This document shows positions 50,601 through 63,700 of a stretch of DNA of 64,000 nt, piece by piece (the stretch's first letter is position 1; each line of letters begins with the position of its first letter). The position numbers were made by a program, and so were the translations under genes. The stretch spans positions 68,454,749 to 68,518,748 of the forward strand of contig JAMXBB010000011.1 in the NCBI GenBank assembly GCA_024138015.1. The letters run 5' to 3'. The stretch is from Lumnitzera littorea (lineage: Eukaryota; Streptophyta; Magnoliopsida; Myrtales; Combretaceae). The notes below the pieces were generated by a model. That model worked only from the letters and a program-made list of their open reading frames with translations. It made no database searches and was not told the DNA's origin.

Positions 50601-53600
50601 ATAAAATCACCACGGTCTGGATCATGGCCATGAACTTTGGGCTTGATCCTTTCATCTTTAATTTTCTTTCAAAATTCCTTCGCATTCAACTCTCTAAAGA
50701 GTACCATAATCAAGACCACACTCATCGACTTTGACTGTATTCTTGCCTCTTTGAAATTTCTTTTCTCTTTTCTCTATAAACACAACCCCACATCTTAGGT
50801 CCAACCTCCAATCTCAACTTCAACTGAAAAACACCTCAATCCCTTTTTAGATTCAACAATGCTTGCTTCAATGACTCTTCAATACAAACAGTTATGTAAT
50901 TTCTACTAAGATATAAGATTATAAGGGAAAGGATACATTACCTTACGATTGTTAAAACCTTAAGGAGATCCTCTAAATTCTTCCAATCTAGACAATCGTT
51001 CACCACCTTAAAAATCGAAGGCATACTTTTATATTCGATCCAACGTTTAACCACAATCATCAAAATACTTACCGACAATTGTTCTAAGATTCGCTACAAG
51101 CCTTGTGCATTCAACCTACCACCAATGCCTTCCTCTTACATTACTAAAAGAATCACAATTAGGTTTGTGCTTTCAGTGAAACCATTGAAGTCTTAGAGAT
51201 CTTTACATCTTACCTTTAGGGTTTGTTGAGTTCACTATGAGGGAATCCAACTCTATAACACAAAAGGAGTTTAAATGAGATCTTGCATAGAGAAATGTTC
51301 TTTTGTGTAAAGGCTATGATAGGAATCAACCCATTGGACCCATCATTAAAAGCTAAACTAGAGAATTTTAAGGACTTACTCGACAAATACTAACTCATTA
51401 ACCTTGCAAAGGTAAAGATTCCATCACTTACTAAGGGCTGTTGTACTTCAACTGACCAAAATGCTGAGCAATGGTGATGATCAAGACAATTCCCGAGTTG
51501 ACGAGCACTCAACTCTTAACTAAGCCAAACAGTTCTATTGTCTAACCTGACATATACTCTACTTAAGCTTTGACTTGGCACAAATTAATCGACCAATTCA
51601 CCTAACCTTCTTCCTAACTCTGCCAAGCTAATTGCAACAGCTACTGAGCTAACTAAGCTATCAAAACCCATGCATTTGTAGGAGCAACCGAACATAAATC
51701 ATTTCAATTTGCCAACCATCATTTGACATGTGCTCTCTAGCACAACATTCTAAAATGATTCATTCTCCATACACCCTATGATACTTTGTCCATTTTACCC
51801 TTTTTAACATCTATTAAGAGCCTCTTTTGTTTTTACCCTTTTGTCTTTTCCTTTTATGTATGCAACCCTAGAGGGGTTAGTATAAAAAACCCATTAGTAA
51901 TGTGCAGTCATCATCATCAGAATATTGAATATAGAAATTTCCCTTTTAAAGCAACCATCGTATTCTCTATCTTACCTAGCTCTTTTAGCAAGAGTTAGTA
52001 GTGAGTAACCCTAATTTCTACATTCATGTATAATATCAAATGTAGAGTTAGACCATGTGAACTTATGGTGCATCACATCCATAAGCTACTCACAGACTTA
52101 CTAGTTGCTTTCGTTTCAATTTCTTTCGTTGTGGTGCGATCTTCATGTGTATGACTTCAAAGATGCATCGGGCTAGGTTAGAAATTTTTAGTATTCCAAG
52201 CTTACCCTTAGCACTTTTATTAGTTACCTTATCTCCCTTTACTAATAACTCCTTTTTAATACCATGTCTTTATTTTATTTTTTTGTATTTTATTTTTGTG
52301 TTGGGCATTACATCTTAATCCCCTTAAAGAAATTTTCATCCTCGAAAGTTGTTGAACTCTAGGGTGATTTGAATGCTTGTTTCCACTGTCTTCTTTGACT
52401 TCCATGTAAAATGCTTATTTGAACCTCAACTTACTTGATTATTGCCTTTTCGTATCTGTTTGGTTGTCTCATTATAAGATCACTTATTGAAGTGTTATTT
52501 GTTATCCTTAACTCTTCCCTTGTCATTCTTAAGTCTTTAATTACTTAAGGTTCTCCCTTTACTATATCTTTTGTAGTTTTATGTTAACTTGATTCATTTT
52601 ATCCTAAAGACTCCAATTCAAATATGTTACTTGTCTAGTCTTACCACTTTACAACAACTATAATCCTCCAGTATTTATGATTATGCTTCCTTGCATCTTT
52701 TATTTGCAAATTTCATCTATTTCGCAATACTTCTATATTTCTTCCAATTTTCGATGGTATCCATCTTGAAGTTTCCCTTGGAATTTACTTTCCACTTAGT
52801 TCATATGCCACCTTATTATCCCTTTATTACTTCATTAACTTCCCACTTATCCATAAGATTAGCATTTAATGTTCTAAGCCTTATAGCTTTTACCTCCCCC
52901 ATTACCACATACTTGATTTGGTCCACGTTTTCAATCAACACCATACTTCCATTCCTTAAGTTATGCATTTCCAATTGTCTTTCTCTTAACCCTAAAATCA
53001 ACTCTTTCTTTCCAACATTTCTTTAAAGTTATTCTCTCTTACTAAATTACTTAGATTTTTCTTAGTTCTAGTATATACTTCCTTCCCCGATACTTCCATA
53101 AAATTTTCCTTCACTAGATGTTACTCTTTTCTTTAAGTACCTATCCCGTTGCCAAATCTTTCTTAGGTTTGCTATTAATCTCTTAATTAAATAGTTTTTA
53201 GTTATGCATATTATCTCTTATTAATATTCATACAGCTCTAATTATTTAAGGATACTCCCTTTACCCCATCTTTTGTTGTGCTGCTCCAATTATATTCTAA
53301 CCACAAAGTTTCAATCATCTTACTTGCAATCATTCTCCATTCGTATTTTTACTTCTATTACATTGATCATTAATCCACTTTGAGTTAAAAAATCTTAGGC
53401 TTATGGATTACTTTCCTAAGAACATAAGGCTACCACTGGTATCTCCCAAATAGTGTTTATAATTTATGTCAATTCGACTTTTATCTATAGATCTTTTCCC
53501 CTGCTTCTTTACTCTATTTATTTTATAAATCCTTTATTTGAAATTCGAGTCTCCATATTTCTTCACTAGATTAATGCCTAATGACCCAACTCTTTGTATT

Positions 53601-55714
53601 GATTCAATAAGCTTCAATTTTATTACTTTTCATAATACCAAATTTTGATTTCTGATTTTGATAAACCACTGCATTGCATTTATTAGTCTTAGCTGTAGCA
53701 TTACCAATGCTAGATGATTGACCCAACAATCAGTGCATCTCTTCTCAACACATTAGACTCCAACTCTTTCCTTCTTTCACCTCGTAATGACCTACACCAC
53801 AGTTACAACACTTCTTACTAACCCCATTCTCATTTCATGTTTATGCTATCTTAATCTCTTAATCTATTTAACTCAAAGAACAGCTTATTTTGTCTCTTAC
53901 CAATTGCCACTAAATTTTATATAACCTCTTAAGAATAAAATTTACAATGTTGTATTTATTCAACTTCTATCTATAATTTTTTTTCCCTTTATTCTCCTTG
54001 TTTCAATTATTCAATGAGCCTTCAAAATTTTCCTTAATTATGATCATTAGATTTCCCCCAATTTATTCTCAAATTTCTCTTTAAATCCATTGCTTAAAAT
54101 CTAACTTTCTTCTATTTATTTGCTCTTACACTCTAAATTTGCTTATCTTTTAATAGCTTTCATTGAGGTCTTCTCATTTAGAGACACTATCACACTCTTT
54201 TTTATATCAGTCCGGTGTTGTTCTTTGCTTCCTACATGTCACCTTATTATTTACTATTCTGACGGGAGGAAAAGGTTATACCTTATTGTTTAATTATTAA
54301 AGTCATGTCTTTATGGTTTAAGTTTTCTTAATATAATGATTTTTTATTCAGCAATTTAATACATTCTCTTATTTATTTACTTATTTTATAATATTTACTT
54401 TTTCTTTATGAAGGTTGTTGTAATAGATATTGAAAACATATTTTTGATTGTTTAGAAATTTGTTTCGTATGAATTAGTTATCTTTTACTCATTGGTTGGG
54501 TTATATATTATTTAATTTATCTTTTTTTTTTCAACTTATTTTCTATGATTATTGTTCTTTACCCCCATTTTTTAAGTATTCTAAAACTGACATTCTATGT
54601 CATCTAGTATAATCATTCATACAAACAGAGTTGGTGAGTCTAATTAATACAAAATTGAACATTCTAAAATATAACCAACAACTTAAGCTAACTTGACACA
54701 ACACAATAGGATGAGATCTAACAAGTTACAAAACTTGATAAATGCAAAACTAAGGAGAAACATCAACTCACCGTCTCATCTCATATGTATATGCACTAAA
54801 ATGCATATTGAATATTTAGTTCTTTTCTTTTCCCTTTCAATTAAGTATTTTAAGTTGTTGAATGTTTTCTTTCTATCATGTGTTTATTGGGAACTTTTCA
54901 AAAACTTTTGCTCATTGTTAAATAGGAATTTTATGACTTTTTGTATCCTTTTTTGTATTTGTTTTATCATTTATTACAAAAGTTATGCTTCACTTAATGA
55001 AATAGACTCATAATGAAATCTCAATTCATTAGTAATTGAATAAACCCATAATTCTTATTATATTGATCACTTTACTAAAAATAGCATATAAGGATAGCTA
55101 TGTAATATACTAAATGACTATTTTGTCTTCATCTTTTACCTTCCCTACAATTATGTTCTTCCACACCTTCACACTAACAGAGCCTTGAAAATAGATTTGA
55201 CCATGCCTTCTTCTCCTACCACTAAACTTCATCATACGCACAATAGACCCTAATGCAAATGTAATCACAACAATAATCACAAACAGATCTCAAATCGAGA
55301 CTATAATTGCAACTGGATTTACCTATTCAACTACTCAACAACTACTATAACACTTCTTTTTGTTTTGGTACAAACCTAATTCATAAATTTAATTGCACAT
55401 CTCTAATCGTAATTCTTTGTCATAGATTTGTCAATCTCCCTTCATCACCGTTTGTCTTCTATTTTTTTTTTTTTTTTTTTTTGCCTCTCTCTCGCTCTCT
55501 TCATTACTCCATCTCTTCGACTTCTTCTCTCTTCATCATTTTCCCTCTTCGTTGTTATTGAGTGGTCGTGTCATGCTACTTCGATGCTGGTAGTAAACTG
55601 GTGTAATCGTTGGTCGGTAGTGGTATCGGAGTGCTTCGTTAGTAAGGGTGGTGATTTAGTCTATAGGGAGAAGAAGGACGGGGATGTCATTGAGGCACTT
55701 AATTACAATTCTTT

Positions 55715-55864
55715 TCTTTAGACAAGGAATGACTATTATTTGTTCTCATTGAATTACAATTCCTATGAATCAAAATTCAATGAAGTAAACGATGTAAATT
55801 AGCTTTATTAAGGAAAAAAGGGAGAATGGAATTGTCATTACTCTCAAGTAAACACAGCCTTATT
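55715..55864. repeat. TIR-family end, homologous to 23960-24110
   Basis: Shares GACAAGGAATGA-like, TTGAATTACAATTCC-like, GGGAGAATGGAATTG and a terminal TCAAGTAAACACAGCC with the right end at 24110. A CT-rich stretch before it (55450-55560) parallels the interior of that element, so a longer member probably begins near 55020, but its left end is not clear. Confidence 0.5.
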
Positions 55865-56987
55865 GTTGTTTCCATACTAATCATTGTTGTAGTCTTTCAT
55901 TTTGTTGTTATTACTATTATAATTATTACTGTATTATTTTTGGAATTCACTAATGTTTTTCAAATGTTACTTTATTATTGTATTTCTTCCTACTATAAGG
56001 GTATAGTAAGATAATATTTAATTTTTTTAAAAGTATTCATAGATTTATATTGGTAGTTTTAATACTGTTTTAATGACTATTTATGGCCATTATGTTATTT
56101 GGTTAATGTTGTTGCCTAAGAGAGAGGTAGTGTAGATAGATTTTCACTAGTATTTTCAAATTTGGAAACATTCGTGATTATTTTGTTATTGTTCTATTTT
56201 AATGATCTTAAATGTATTAATAAGTAATTATGGTATTGTTACAGTCAACTTTTCTTGTATTTATAGTACAAGTTAGTCTAATATTTTTTCTCTCTTTATT
56301 ATTATTATTTCCTCTTTCTAATTGGCCAAGTTTTAATCCCGGGTATCGTTTATTTGTTAATCAATGAAACTTTTACAAGGGCTTTATAAGTATATATATT
56401 ATTAAGTTGTTTCATTACTCATAGATGTACTTTTTACTATTCTTGCGTTTGACCATGTTTATTATGCAATCTTGATTATTAAATAATTACTTAGTCTCTA
56501 TAAATATTCTTATTCTATGTTTATTGTTCTTTTATCATTCTGATTCTTACTTTATCAATCATTACTTGTTAAAGGTTTTGTAGGTATCTATAGATAGGTA
56601 TCTATAACCTTAAGCTTATAAATCTATTGATACCTAATATATTATCAACTCTTATAGAGTAAGGAAATTATTTTGCTATAATATTTGAATCCATTCTTAT
56701 TTTTATATACTTGTTTACCTTTTTCTAAGTGATTTAAGCCTATTGCCATTATAAGAGTTGGTACATCTATTTTCTCCAAAACATAAGTGTATTAAAAGAA
56801 AAGATTTCAATACAATTCAAAATATCCAAGAACAACTACAAGATAAAATTACTAATAATCCACATAAAAAAAATACACATAATCATAAGTTTTATAAAGG
56901 GAAACACTTAATCCTTATCTACCCATTCTTGTCATCTCATTATCTTACATACCATTTTTCTAAGTTCCCTACATATTATATATCTAA

Positions 56988-56999
56988 GCTTTGATACCA
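56988..56999 (-). promoter_or_regulatory. Family C primer binding site, tRNA-iMet type
   Basis: GCTTTGATACCA on the + strand, one base from the canonical GCTCTGATACCA. It lies a few bases from the start of the right LTR, fixing the element's orientation as minus. Confidence 0.8.
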
Positions 57000-57002
57000 T
57001 TA

Positions 57003-58087
57003 AATTTACATTGATCCAAAACTTAGGACATCATAGATCGCCACGTGCCTTTAACCTCTAATGACATGTTAAGCGTGAAATCAACTATGATCTCTAAAAC
57101 AATATTCTCATAAATTTAAATGCCTCAAATAAAGTCATAATTCCTTTTGAATAAAATAGTTATTTCTTAAACAATAATTATTAAATAAACAAAACTAAAG
57201 TACTAACTCATTAGATTTTCTTAAGCCATTCTTCAAGTAACAAAAGTAGACATTTTTCTTCCTATCCCAAGGGTAGTAACAAGTAGCTTCACAACTTTAA
57301 TAATCTTTTTGTGCATCATCATTTCCTACATCTAAAAAATATAAGGAGTGAGTCAAAACTTAGCACGTAATATACAAGCACATACGCATAAATGATCACA
57401 AATAATCATAATCACATGTGTTAAAATACAAGCAAGTAAATCATACACAATAATTTATTCATCTTTATATTATCCAATCACACATTATACAATGAATGTT
57501 CCCATAACCTTCATCATATAGAGTCTGATTCATCATCTTCATAATTAGGTATGCCCTTTTGAGTCCCTCTACAATCCTACACTGGAGGTAACACTTCTAG
57601 CCCCATCTACAATAACCTAGATCTATCTCAAATCTTTTCCAAGCAAGACTCCACTAAGGATAGTACGTCGCAAGGATCACTAATGTTGCTCCCTAAGAAT
57701 CTATCGCTCTGAGCCCCTAGGTTAAGCTACACATAAGCAGAAAGCAAAAATAATTTAAGTCGGATATCCCATTAGTCATTTTGAAATTATATACAAGTAT
57801 AAGATCTAGCCTAATAATCACAAGCCACACAAGTATCATATACTTGGAGTCCGTTGTAAGCACTTGATCTACTGTATCTTAGAAAGATGAATCTATAAAG
57901 AAACAATAGATAGAAATCACTTTAGTAAGATTCTACAACTTCCTATAGGTTTTCTAATGGTTTTAGATAAGAATACTAAACTAAATACAACTGAATTTAG
58001 GTTAGAAAGATGGAAGGAAGCAACTATAAAGATTATAGTTCGGTATTACACCTGAATCCTTTGTAAAAGCCAAAGCATATAACTACG
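57003..58087 (-). mobile_element. 5' LTR of family C, cut by the Ty3/gypsy element
   Basis: Homologous to 45088-45831 plus 50174-50562, with many substitutions. The start is degenerate (TTTACATTG against TGTAATGTC). It stops at CTACG (58083-58087), where the Ty3/gypsy element begins. About 1750 bp of this LTR, matching 50563-52312, should therefore lie beyond the window. Confidence 0.85.
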
Positions 58088-59057
58088 TGATAGGTCTTTA
58101 GGGTTGTACACATGAAAAGGCATCATAATGGATGACAACTAAAAGAAAGTAAAAGGGTTTAGCAAATTCGGATAACTACCAATTAGATATGATGCACCAA
58201 TTGATCCTACTTAGCTTACAATTAGCTGGATATGACTTACCGATCCGAATTATAGGGTCACTTATCATTACTCATTACTAAAATGGATAGATAAGAGTTA
58301 AGATAGAATGAGAACACTTGGGTTACTCAAGAAAGAAACCAGTAATATTCAATAATGCAATGATGTGTCTATGTATAAGTAAATGAGGTTTATATATAAG
58401 CCCCACTAAGGTTACAAGGCATACATAGAAAAGACAAAAGGGTAATTTACAAATAGAATAAATAAAACATACTAAAAAGGGTAAAAAGAAAAATGAATAT
58501 TCTGTATAGAAAGAGTAAGGAACCATTGGAGTGTCATGTTAGAAGACACGTATCAAGGGGTGGTTAGAGGCTTGCAGTATGGTCGGCTAAGTTGTAACAA
58601 ATGCTAAGGCTGCTCGATAGCCATAGGATCCTGCTTGGATGAAGTCCGAAGGGTATCATCTATCAAAGCTAACCTAGTTAGGTTTAGGTTAAAGCTCAGG
58701 CTATGAGGAACACTCTAATCCTTTCTTGGTCAAGTGTCTTGGAAGCTCAACTCGAATAGAGGTTTGATGTTAGTAAACTTGGGAGCTATCTAAATCATGG
58801 TATGAGCTTAGCAATAGATATGGCTACTCGGTTGATTGGCATGTACGCTAGACAAGTCTACATGATTGCTTAGCAGCTAAAAAACTATAGTAGAACTTAT
58901 GAGAGCACGATGCTTGGGTCGATAGTAATGTAAAAGATGGAGATCAAAATAGGAACCCTAATCTCGAATGGGATTTTGAGCTAGTATTCTTTATGTGATT
59001 TCTTGTAGTCTTCTAGCTCAGGTACACACAATTGGTCAGAGGAGTTGATTCCTATCA
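58088..59057 (-). repeat. 3' LTR of the Ty3/gypsy element
   Basis: Starts TGATAGGTCT and ends TTCCTATCA, so the ends are inverted TGATAGG and CCTATCA. The purine-rich minus-strand sequence next to it (AACTCTAGAAAAA) is a weak polypurine tract. No gene is contained. Confidence 0.85.
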
Positions 59058-59059
59058 TT

Positions 59060-60240
59060 TTTCTAGAGTTCAAAAAGATTTGTCCTCAAATCCGAGATGA
59101 CATTAAAAGTAGAGGAAACACCATAGTTCTCAAGCAATTTACTCCGGTCGGTGTTACAGTCGATCTTCTTTAGGACTTTAAATGGATCATCAACTCGTGG
59201 AAATAGGTTGCTCTGTTTCAGGTGTGGAAATCACTCTCAACTGAGGTGAATCCATACTAAATCACTTGGTTTAAAGGAAATACTTTGGTGGCTACAACTA
59301 CAGATCTCATGCTGTCTTTAGTTGAACTTAGCGATCTTCTTTGCCATGAACTACTACGGTTCTTACAATTCTTAGGCTCAGGAGACTCCAGATTGACTCT
59401 CTTCAGTAGCTATAGAGGTATTAATCAAATCTAAAGGAATAGTAGGATTAAGGCCATAAATGTCCTCAAATGGGGTCTTCCTAGTGGTGTTGTAGATAAT
59501 TTGGTTATATGCGAACTCCACAACTAGCAAACACAAATCCCAATGTTTTAAGTTCTTTCTTATGATAACTCAGAGTAGATTTCCCAGCATTTTGTTCACT
59601 ACTTCAGTTTAGCCATCAATCTAAAGGTGGCTTCTAGAGCTAAACACAAGTTTAGTTTCAAGTCTTCTCCAAAGAGTCTTCCAAAAATAGCTCAATAATT
59701 GTGTATCTCGATCCAAAACAATGGTCTTCGATACTACATGTAGTCGAAAAACTTCCTGCAAAAATAAGTTAGCAATATATAAAGCATCCTTAGTCTGATG
59801 GTACAAAATGAAGTGTAACATTTTGTTGAAGTGGTCCACTATAACAAGGATTGAATCTTTTCCTTTGGATGTCTAAAGGAAACCTAGGACAAAGTTTATG
59901 CTCAAGTCAACCCAAGGTAATGTCAATATAAGTAAAGGCATATACTCTCCATGTAGCTCTCCTTTCCCTTGACTCTCTTGCACACTTCACAACTATCAAT
60001 TACCTTATGGATCTCCTTGGCTAAACCAAGCTAGTAAAAGTTTTCTTTCAACATGTTAGCTATTTTGGTCTCTCTAAAATAACCAGATAATCTATCGCTA
60101 CGAGCTTCCTTGACTAACAGCTCGCATGTAGAGCAACTTGGGATGTATAATCTTCTTTCCTTGAATAGATAGCCATCCTTGATATAATACCTTCCAACAG
60201 CAATTCCTTCTCTACATTGCTTAAGAAAAGGACCAAAATG
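59060..60240 (-). pseudogene. Integrase region of Ty3/gypsy pol (broken)
   Basis: Read on the minus strand from 60240: a GYLFKERRLYIP stretch and a C-S-T-C-E-L-L-V-K-E-A segment precede a CEVC zinc-binding motif near 59975. Next comes the core with VDHFNKMLHF near 59830 and VLDRDTQLLSYFWKTLW near 59690, where Asp of DRD matches the second catalytic Asp. The C-terminal F-K-P-x-D-x-V-W-I-like part lies near 59280, ending with the STFNV motif at about 59110. Several stops and frameshifts interrupt it. Longest open piece 59621-59839 (72 codons). Confidence 0.85.
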
Positions 60241-60299
60241 GGGGTCACGAGCATACTACTAGATAATAAGTGAAAATCTCAATAATTCTGTTTATAGGT

Positions 60300-60916
60300 T
60301 GGTTAGCACGGTTTACTGATGTGGCAATGCATTTGCAACCATATTGGCACTTCCCTTCTTGTGTCGAATCACATAAAAAAACCCTTCCATAAATTCTAGC
60401 CACTTAGCTTGCCTTTTCGAAAGTTTGTTTTGACTTTCAAGATGCTTCAATGACTTATGGTCAGTGTAAATTACAAACTCTCATGGTAGTAAATAATGCT
60501 GCCATACAATAAGAGCTCGAAAAAGGAGTACAATTCTTTCTCATATATAGAATATTTCAATGAGATACCGCTGAACTTCTTACTGTGGTAGGTAACTAAT
60601 CGTTGTTCTTGCATTAGTACGACACCAATTCCAATACCTGACACATCGCACTCTAATTCAAATGGTTTGTCAAAATGTAGTAAGGACAAGATAGGGGTAG
60701 TAGTTAGTCTCTCATTGATTTCCCTAAACCTTTGTTTAACTCAATCATTTCATCGGAATCCATAATTTTTTTTGTCAGCTTGGTCAAGGAGGCTGCAATC
60801 ATACTGAAGTTCTTAATGAATCTTCTATAGAATGAAGCAAAGCCATGACAACTTTGTACTTCAGTAATATTCTTTAGCGTCAACCATTCCAAAATAGCTT
60901 GGACCTTTTTCCTCAT
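60300..60916 (-). pseudogene. RNase H and connection domain of Ty3/gypsy pol (broken)
   Basis: The minus-strand open piece at 60704-60916 has GFASFYRRFIKNFS, the usual link between RT and RNase H. The piece at 60471-60689 has the FELECDVSGIGIGVVL motif with its first catalytic Asp and a YSIYEKELY motif with the Glu. Past a frame break the TDHKSLKHL and AKWLEFMEGF motifs continue to about 60320. A frameshift and stops separate the pieces. Confidence 0.85.
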
Positions 60917-60959
60917 CCACTTGAATTCCTTCTCTAGATTCTACATATCTAAGAAAGAT

Positions 60960-61520
60960 AACTTCCTTTTGATAGAATATAAAATTCTTTAGGTTCCCAT
61001 ATAGCTTCTTAACTTATAAAATGTCAAAAAAATCTTAGAGATGTTTAACATGGTTGTTCAGGTCGGCACTGTACACTAATATGTCATTAAAGTACACAAC
61101 CACACATCTTCTGATCAACGGACATATCACATGATTCATAAGCTACATAAATGTGCTCGAAGCATTTGTAAGTTTAAATGGCATAACTAACCATTCATAG
61201 GGACCATGTCTTGTCTTGAAAGCAATCTTCCATTTATCACCAAGCCTTATGCGAATTTGGTGATAACCACTTTGCAGATCAATCTTCATGAATATTTGAG
61301 CACCATGTAACTCATCTAACATATCATCGAGCCTCGATATTGGAAATCTGCACTTGACTATAATTCGGTTGATTGTTTGGCTGTCGACACACATGCGCTA
61401 AGAACCATCCTTCTTTGAGATGAGTAGAGTTGGTATAGCACATCACTCATACTTTCCCTCACATAACTTTGTTTTGTTAACTCATCCACTTGCCTTTTCA
61501 GCTTAGTAGCCTACTCAGAG
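60960..61520 (-). pseudogene. Reverse transcriptase region of Ty3/gypsy pol (broken active site)
   Basis: The open piece 61143-61394 carries the MKIDLQSGYHQIRI motif with the first catalytic Asp, then W-K-I-A-F-K-T-R-H-G-P-Y-E-W-L-V-M-P-F-K-L-T-N-A. After a stop the frame reaches YFNDILVY near 61075-61098. The usual YFDD/YVDD pair here reads Asn-Asp (AAT codon, + strand ATT at 61086-61088). The enzyme would be inactive even without the stops. Confidence 0.88.
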
Positions 61521-61829
61521 TTCATTCTATAGGTAGGTCAATTTAGTAAGACTACATCTGGTTGTAGATCAATACAATGTTTTATGCCTCAAATTGGGGT
61601 AGTCCCTTAGGTAACTCTTCAGGAAATAAATTGGAAAACTCATCAATTAACCTTCGGATCTCATTAGGAACATCTTCTAGATTTCTCATCTCTAGCAATC
61701 TTCTAATCAATAGGAACCTAAGCACATCGGCCTTTTCAATAGTTTAGAGTTCTCTTTGGCTCATCACCAAAGCTTTCTTCTTACTAGCTCAGGTTAGTTA
61801 ATTATGGATCTCATTCACCTAGGTGGGTA

Positions 61830-62362
61830 TCATGAGTTGCAACATAATCTTATTCCCATCCTTGACAAGGTATAAGTGTTCTTATATCTGTCGTGAATAA
61901 CACGTCGGTCAAACAACTAAAGTCGTCTAAGTAACAGATATGAAGCTCCTATGAGAACGACATCATACACCACTTCATATACATTCCCAACACTAAAAGG
62001 CATGATTACTTATTCAATGATGAGTAAAACACCTTTATTATGAAGCCAGTGTAGCTGGTAAAGTCGGGGGTACTTAGGGGTCGATAGTCCTAACCTTTGC
62101 ACAAGGACTGTGTAATGATGTTGGTATAACTTCATCCATCTACAATAATGGTGCATAATTGTCCCTTAATGGTATACTTTATATGAAATAAATTCACTCT
62201 TTGGTCTTCTTCGAAGCTCGGCAAAGAGCTTAGCACTCGTCTCAATACTAAGGTCATTGCTTCTCCCTGGTCGACATAAACACAGGTTTCCTCTTCCTCC
62301 TTAGCTTCAACCTTTCCAATATGCTTCTCCTCTTCTAGTTCACTCTTATTAGTGTTATCCAC
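61830..62362 (-). pseudogene. Protease-linker region of Ty3/gypsy pol (broken)
   Basis: The open piece 62132-62362 is acidic at first and ends with LFHIKYTIKGQLCTIIVDG. In this the D-G pair matches the start of the retropepsin-like active site, followed by a TGA where Gly or Arg is expected. Further on, GNVYEVVYDVV and FDRRVIHD stretches match the end of the same domain and its linker to RT. Stops and frame changes occur between them. Confidence 0.75.
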
Positions 62363-63700
62363 TACATCTCTTCAGAGCACCATAGCACGTCAGTTCGAAC
62401 ATTTAGTAGCCATGTGTCCAAAACCCAAGCATTTAAAGCACTTCACCTCAATTATCTTCTATCTAGAGGTTTGTCCCTTCTCATATGTCCTTGGGGTCCA
62501 CTTATCCTCAACTCGTCTCTACTGGCTTACTTGGCTATTATCAGGTCGGTCGTATCTTTCCTCAACTTAGCAGGTCTCCTTGACTCGACATGAGCAGGTT
62601 AGCGTAGAACAATTTTTATGGAAAATGTCGGCCCAGGTCGGCTTGGAGCATTTCTTCTCTTCTTTTTAACCCTCTATGCTACCTTAATGGCCTCTTCCAA
62701 TGTATAGAACCTCTATACTTTTGCAATGTTATGAATCTCATATTTAAGTTCAAAAATGAACTTTGATACTGTGCGAGCCTTGGGTTCATCCATATCTACT
62801 CGGATCATTAGCACCTGAAATTCTCTCAAATAGTCATCGACAAATTAGCTTCCTTAACGAAGTTCCTATAATTTTGCAAATGTGTCCTATAAATAGGTTT
62901 CGGGCATAAATCTCCCTTTCAACAATCTCTTCATCTCTTCCTAAGTTCGTACACCTCATCTTCCATCTCTTTAGTTGCATTCAGGTTCTTCCATCACAAG
63001 GTAGCATATCCAGAAAATTCAAGTATAGCAAGTTGCACTTTAATGGCATCAATATTTATAACAGTCAAACACTTTCTCTACTTTCTATTCACACTCTAAA
63101 TATTTATCTATATCTCCACTTCCACTAAAGGATAGGATCTGGACCTTAACATTATCTAGTCCTTAAGAAGTTGGCATCCTTACTCCTGTACTTGATAATA
63201 TTCAACCTCTTCTACCTCTTCTTCTTCCCTTCCATACTCTTATGCATCTACCTCCTCATCATCCTCCTCAATCTCTTTTAATTCCAATTGTCATCAAGCA
63301 GCTTTGTTCACAACTCGTCCAACTCGATGGAGTTGAGTTGGGCGATTAACTCGACTACCTTAGCCATATCGTTTCTCAAGAACATTCTCAGGCTGGATTA
63401 TGATGCAGTACACCTTGTAGTTGCCGTTTGTTGACTTGCATTGCAGTAACTAGACTTTCAATAAGATTAGTGAGTCTATCAAGCTTATCACCAATTGACC
63501 CAAGAGTGTTATTACCATTGTGACCTTAACCAGCATGAGCACCACTACTCTGGTCATCAATAACACCTTGAACACTCGAATCTATCATAGCGTAATATGT
63601 CTCTAACATATTAACAACACAATAAACACTTATATTCACTACCCAAAACCTTACTAATACACTTTAACAACTTCAATCACCTGATACCCACTCAAATACA
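62363..63700 (-). pseudogene. Gag of Ty3/gypsy element with zinc knuckle (broken)
   Basis: A CX2CX4HX4C zinc knuckle (C-F-K-C-L-G-F-G-H-M-A-T-K-C) is encoded at 62399-62440. Upstream on the minus strand, GYATLWWKNL and EEEVEEV-rich segments fit the plant retrotransposon gag domain and its acidic stretch (near 62960-63260). An in-frame TGA lies just after the knuckle and others occur throughout. The start codon cannot be assigned. Confidence 0.8.

Larger units (their letters stand above)
45088..52312 (-). mobile_element. 3' LTR of outer LTR element (family C), interrupted
   Basis: Starts TGTAATGTC and ends GGGCATTACA. Removing the solo LTR 45832-50168 plus one 5-bp duplication leaves an LTR of 2883 bp. 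The parts 45088-45831 and 50174-50562 are homologous, in order and without a gap, to 57003-58087. The minus-strand sequence just inside, AAGGGGATTAAGA, is a purine tract, so this is the 3' LTR of a minus-strand element. Internal ORFs such as 45596-45814 are chance. Confidence 0.85.
52313..57002 (-). mobile_element. Internal region of family C element (no pol recognised)
   Basis: This 4.7-kb region lies between the two family C LTRs. It starts at a polypurine tract (52313-52325, minus AAGGGGATTAAGA) and ends at a primer site (56988-56999). A minus-strand stretch just inside the 3' LTR (S-F-E-D-E-N-F-F-K-like) recalls the common end of Ty3 polyproteins, but no RT, RNase H or integrase motif could be found. 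The + strand is pyrimidine-rich. Either pol was lost by deletion or this is a non-autonomous large derivative. It contains an unrelated TIR end at 55715-55864. Confidence 0.6.

Noticed and set aside
52691..53026. 111-codon Phe/Ser/Leu-rich + strand ORF
   Set aside because: Antisense of the purine-rich interior of the family C element; resembles other chance membrane-like ORFs of this AT-rich window.
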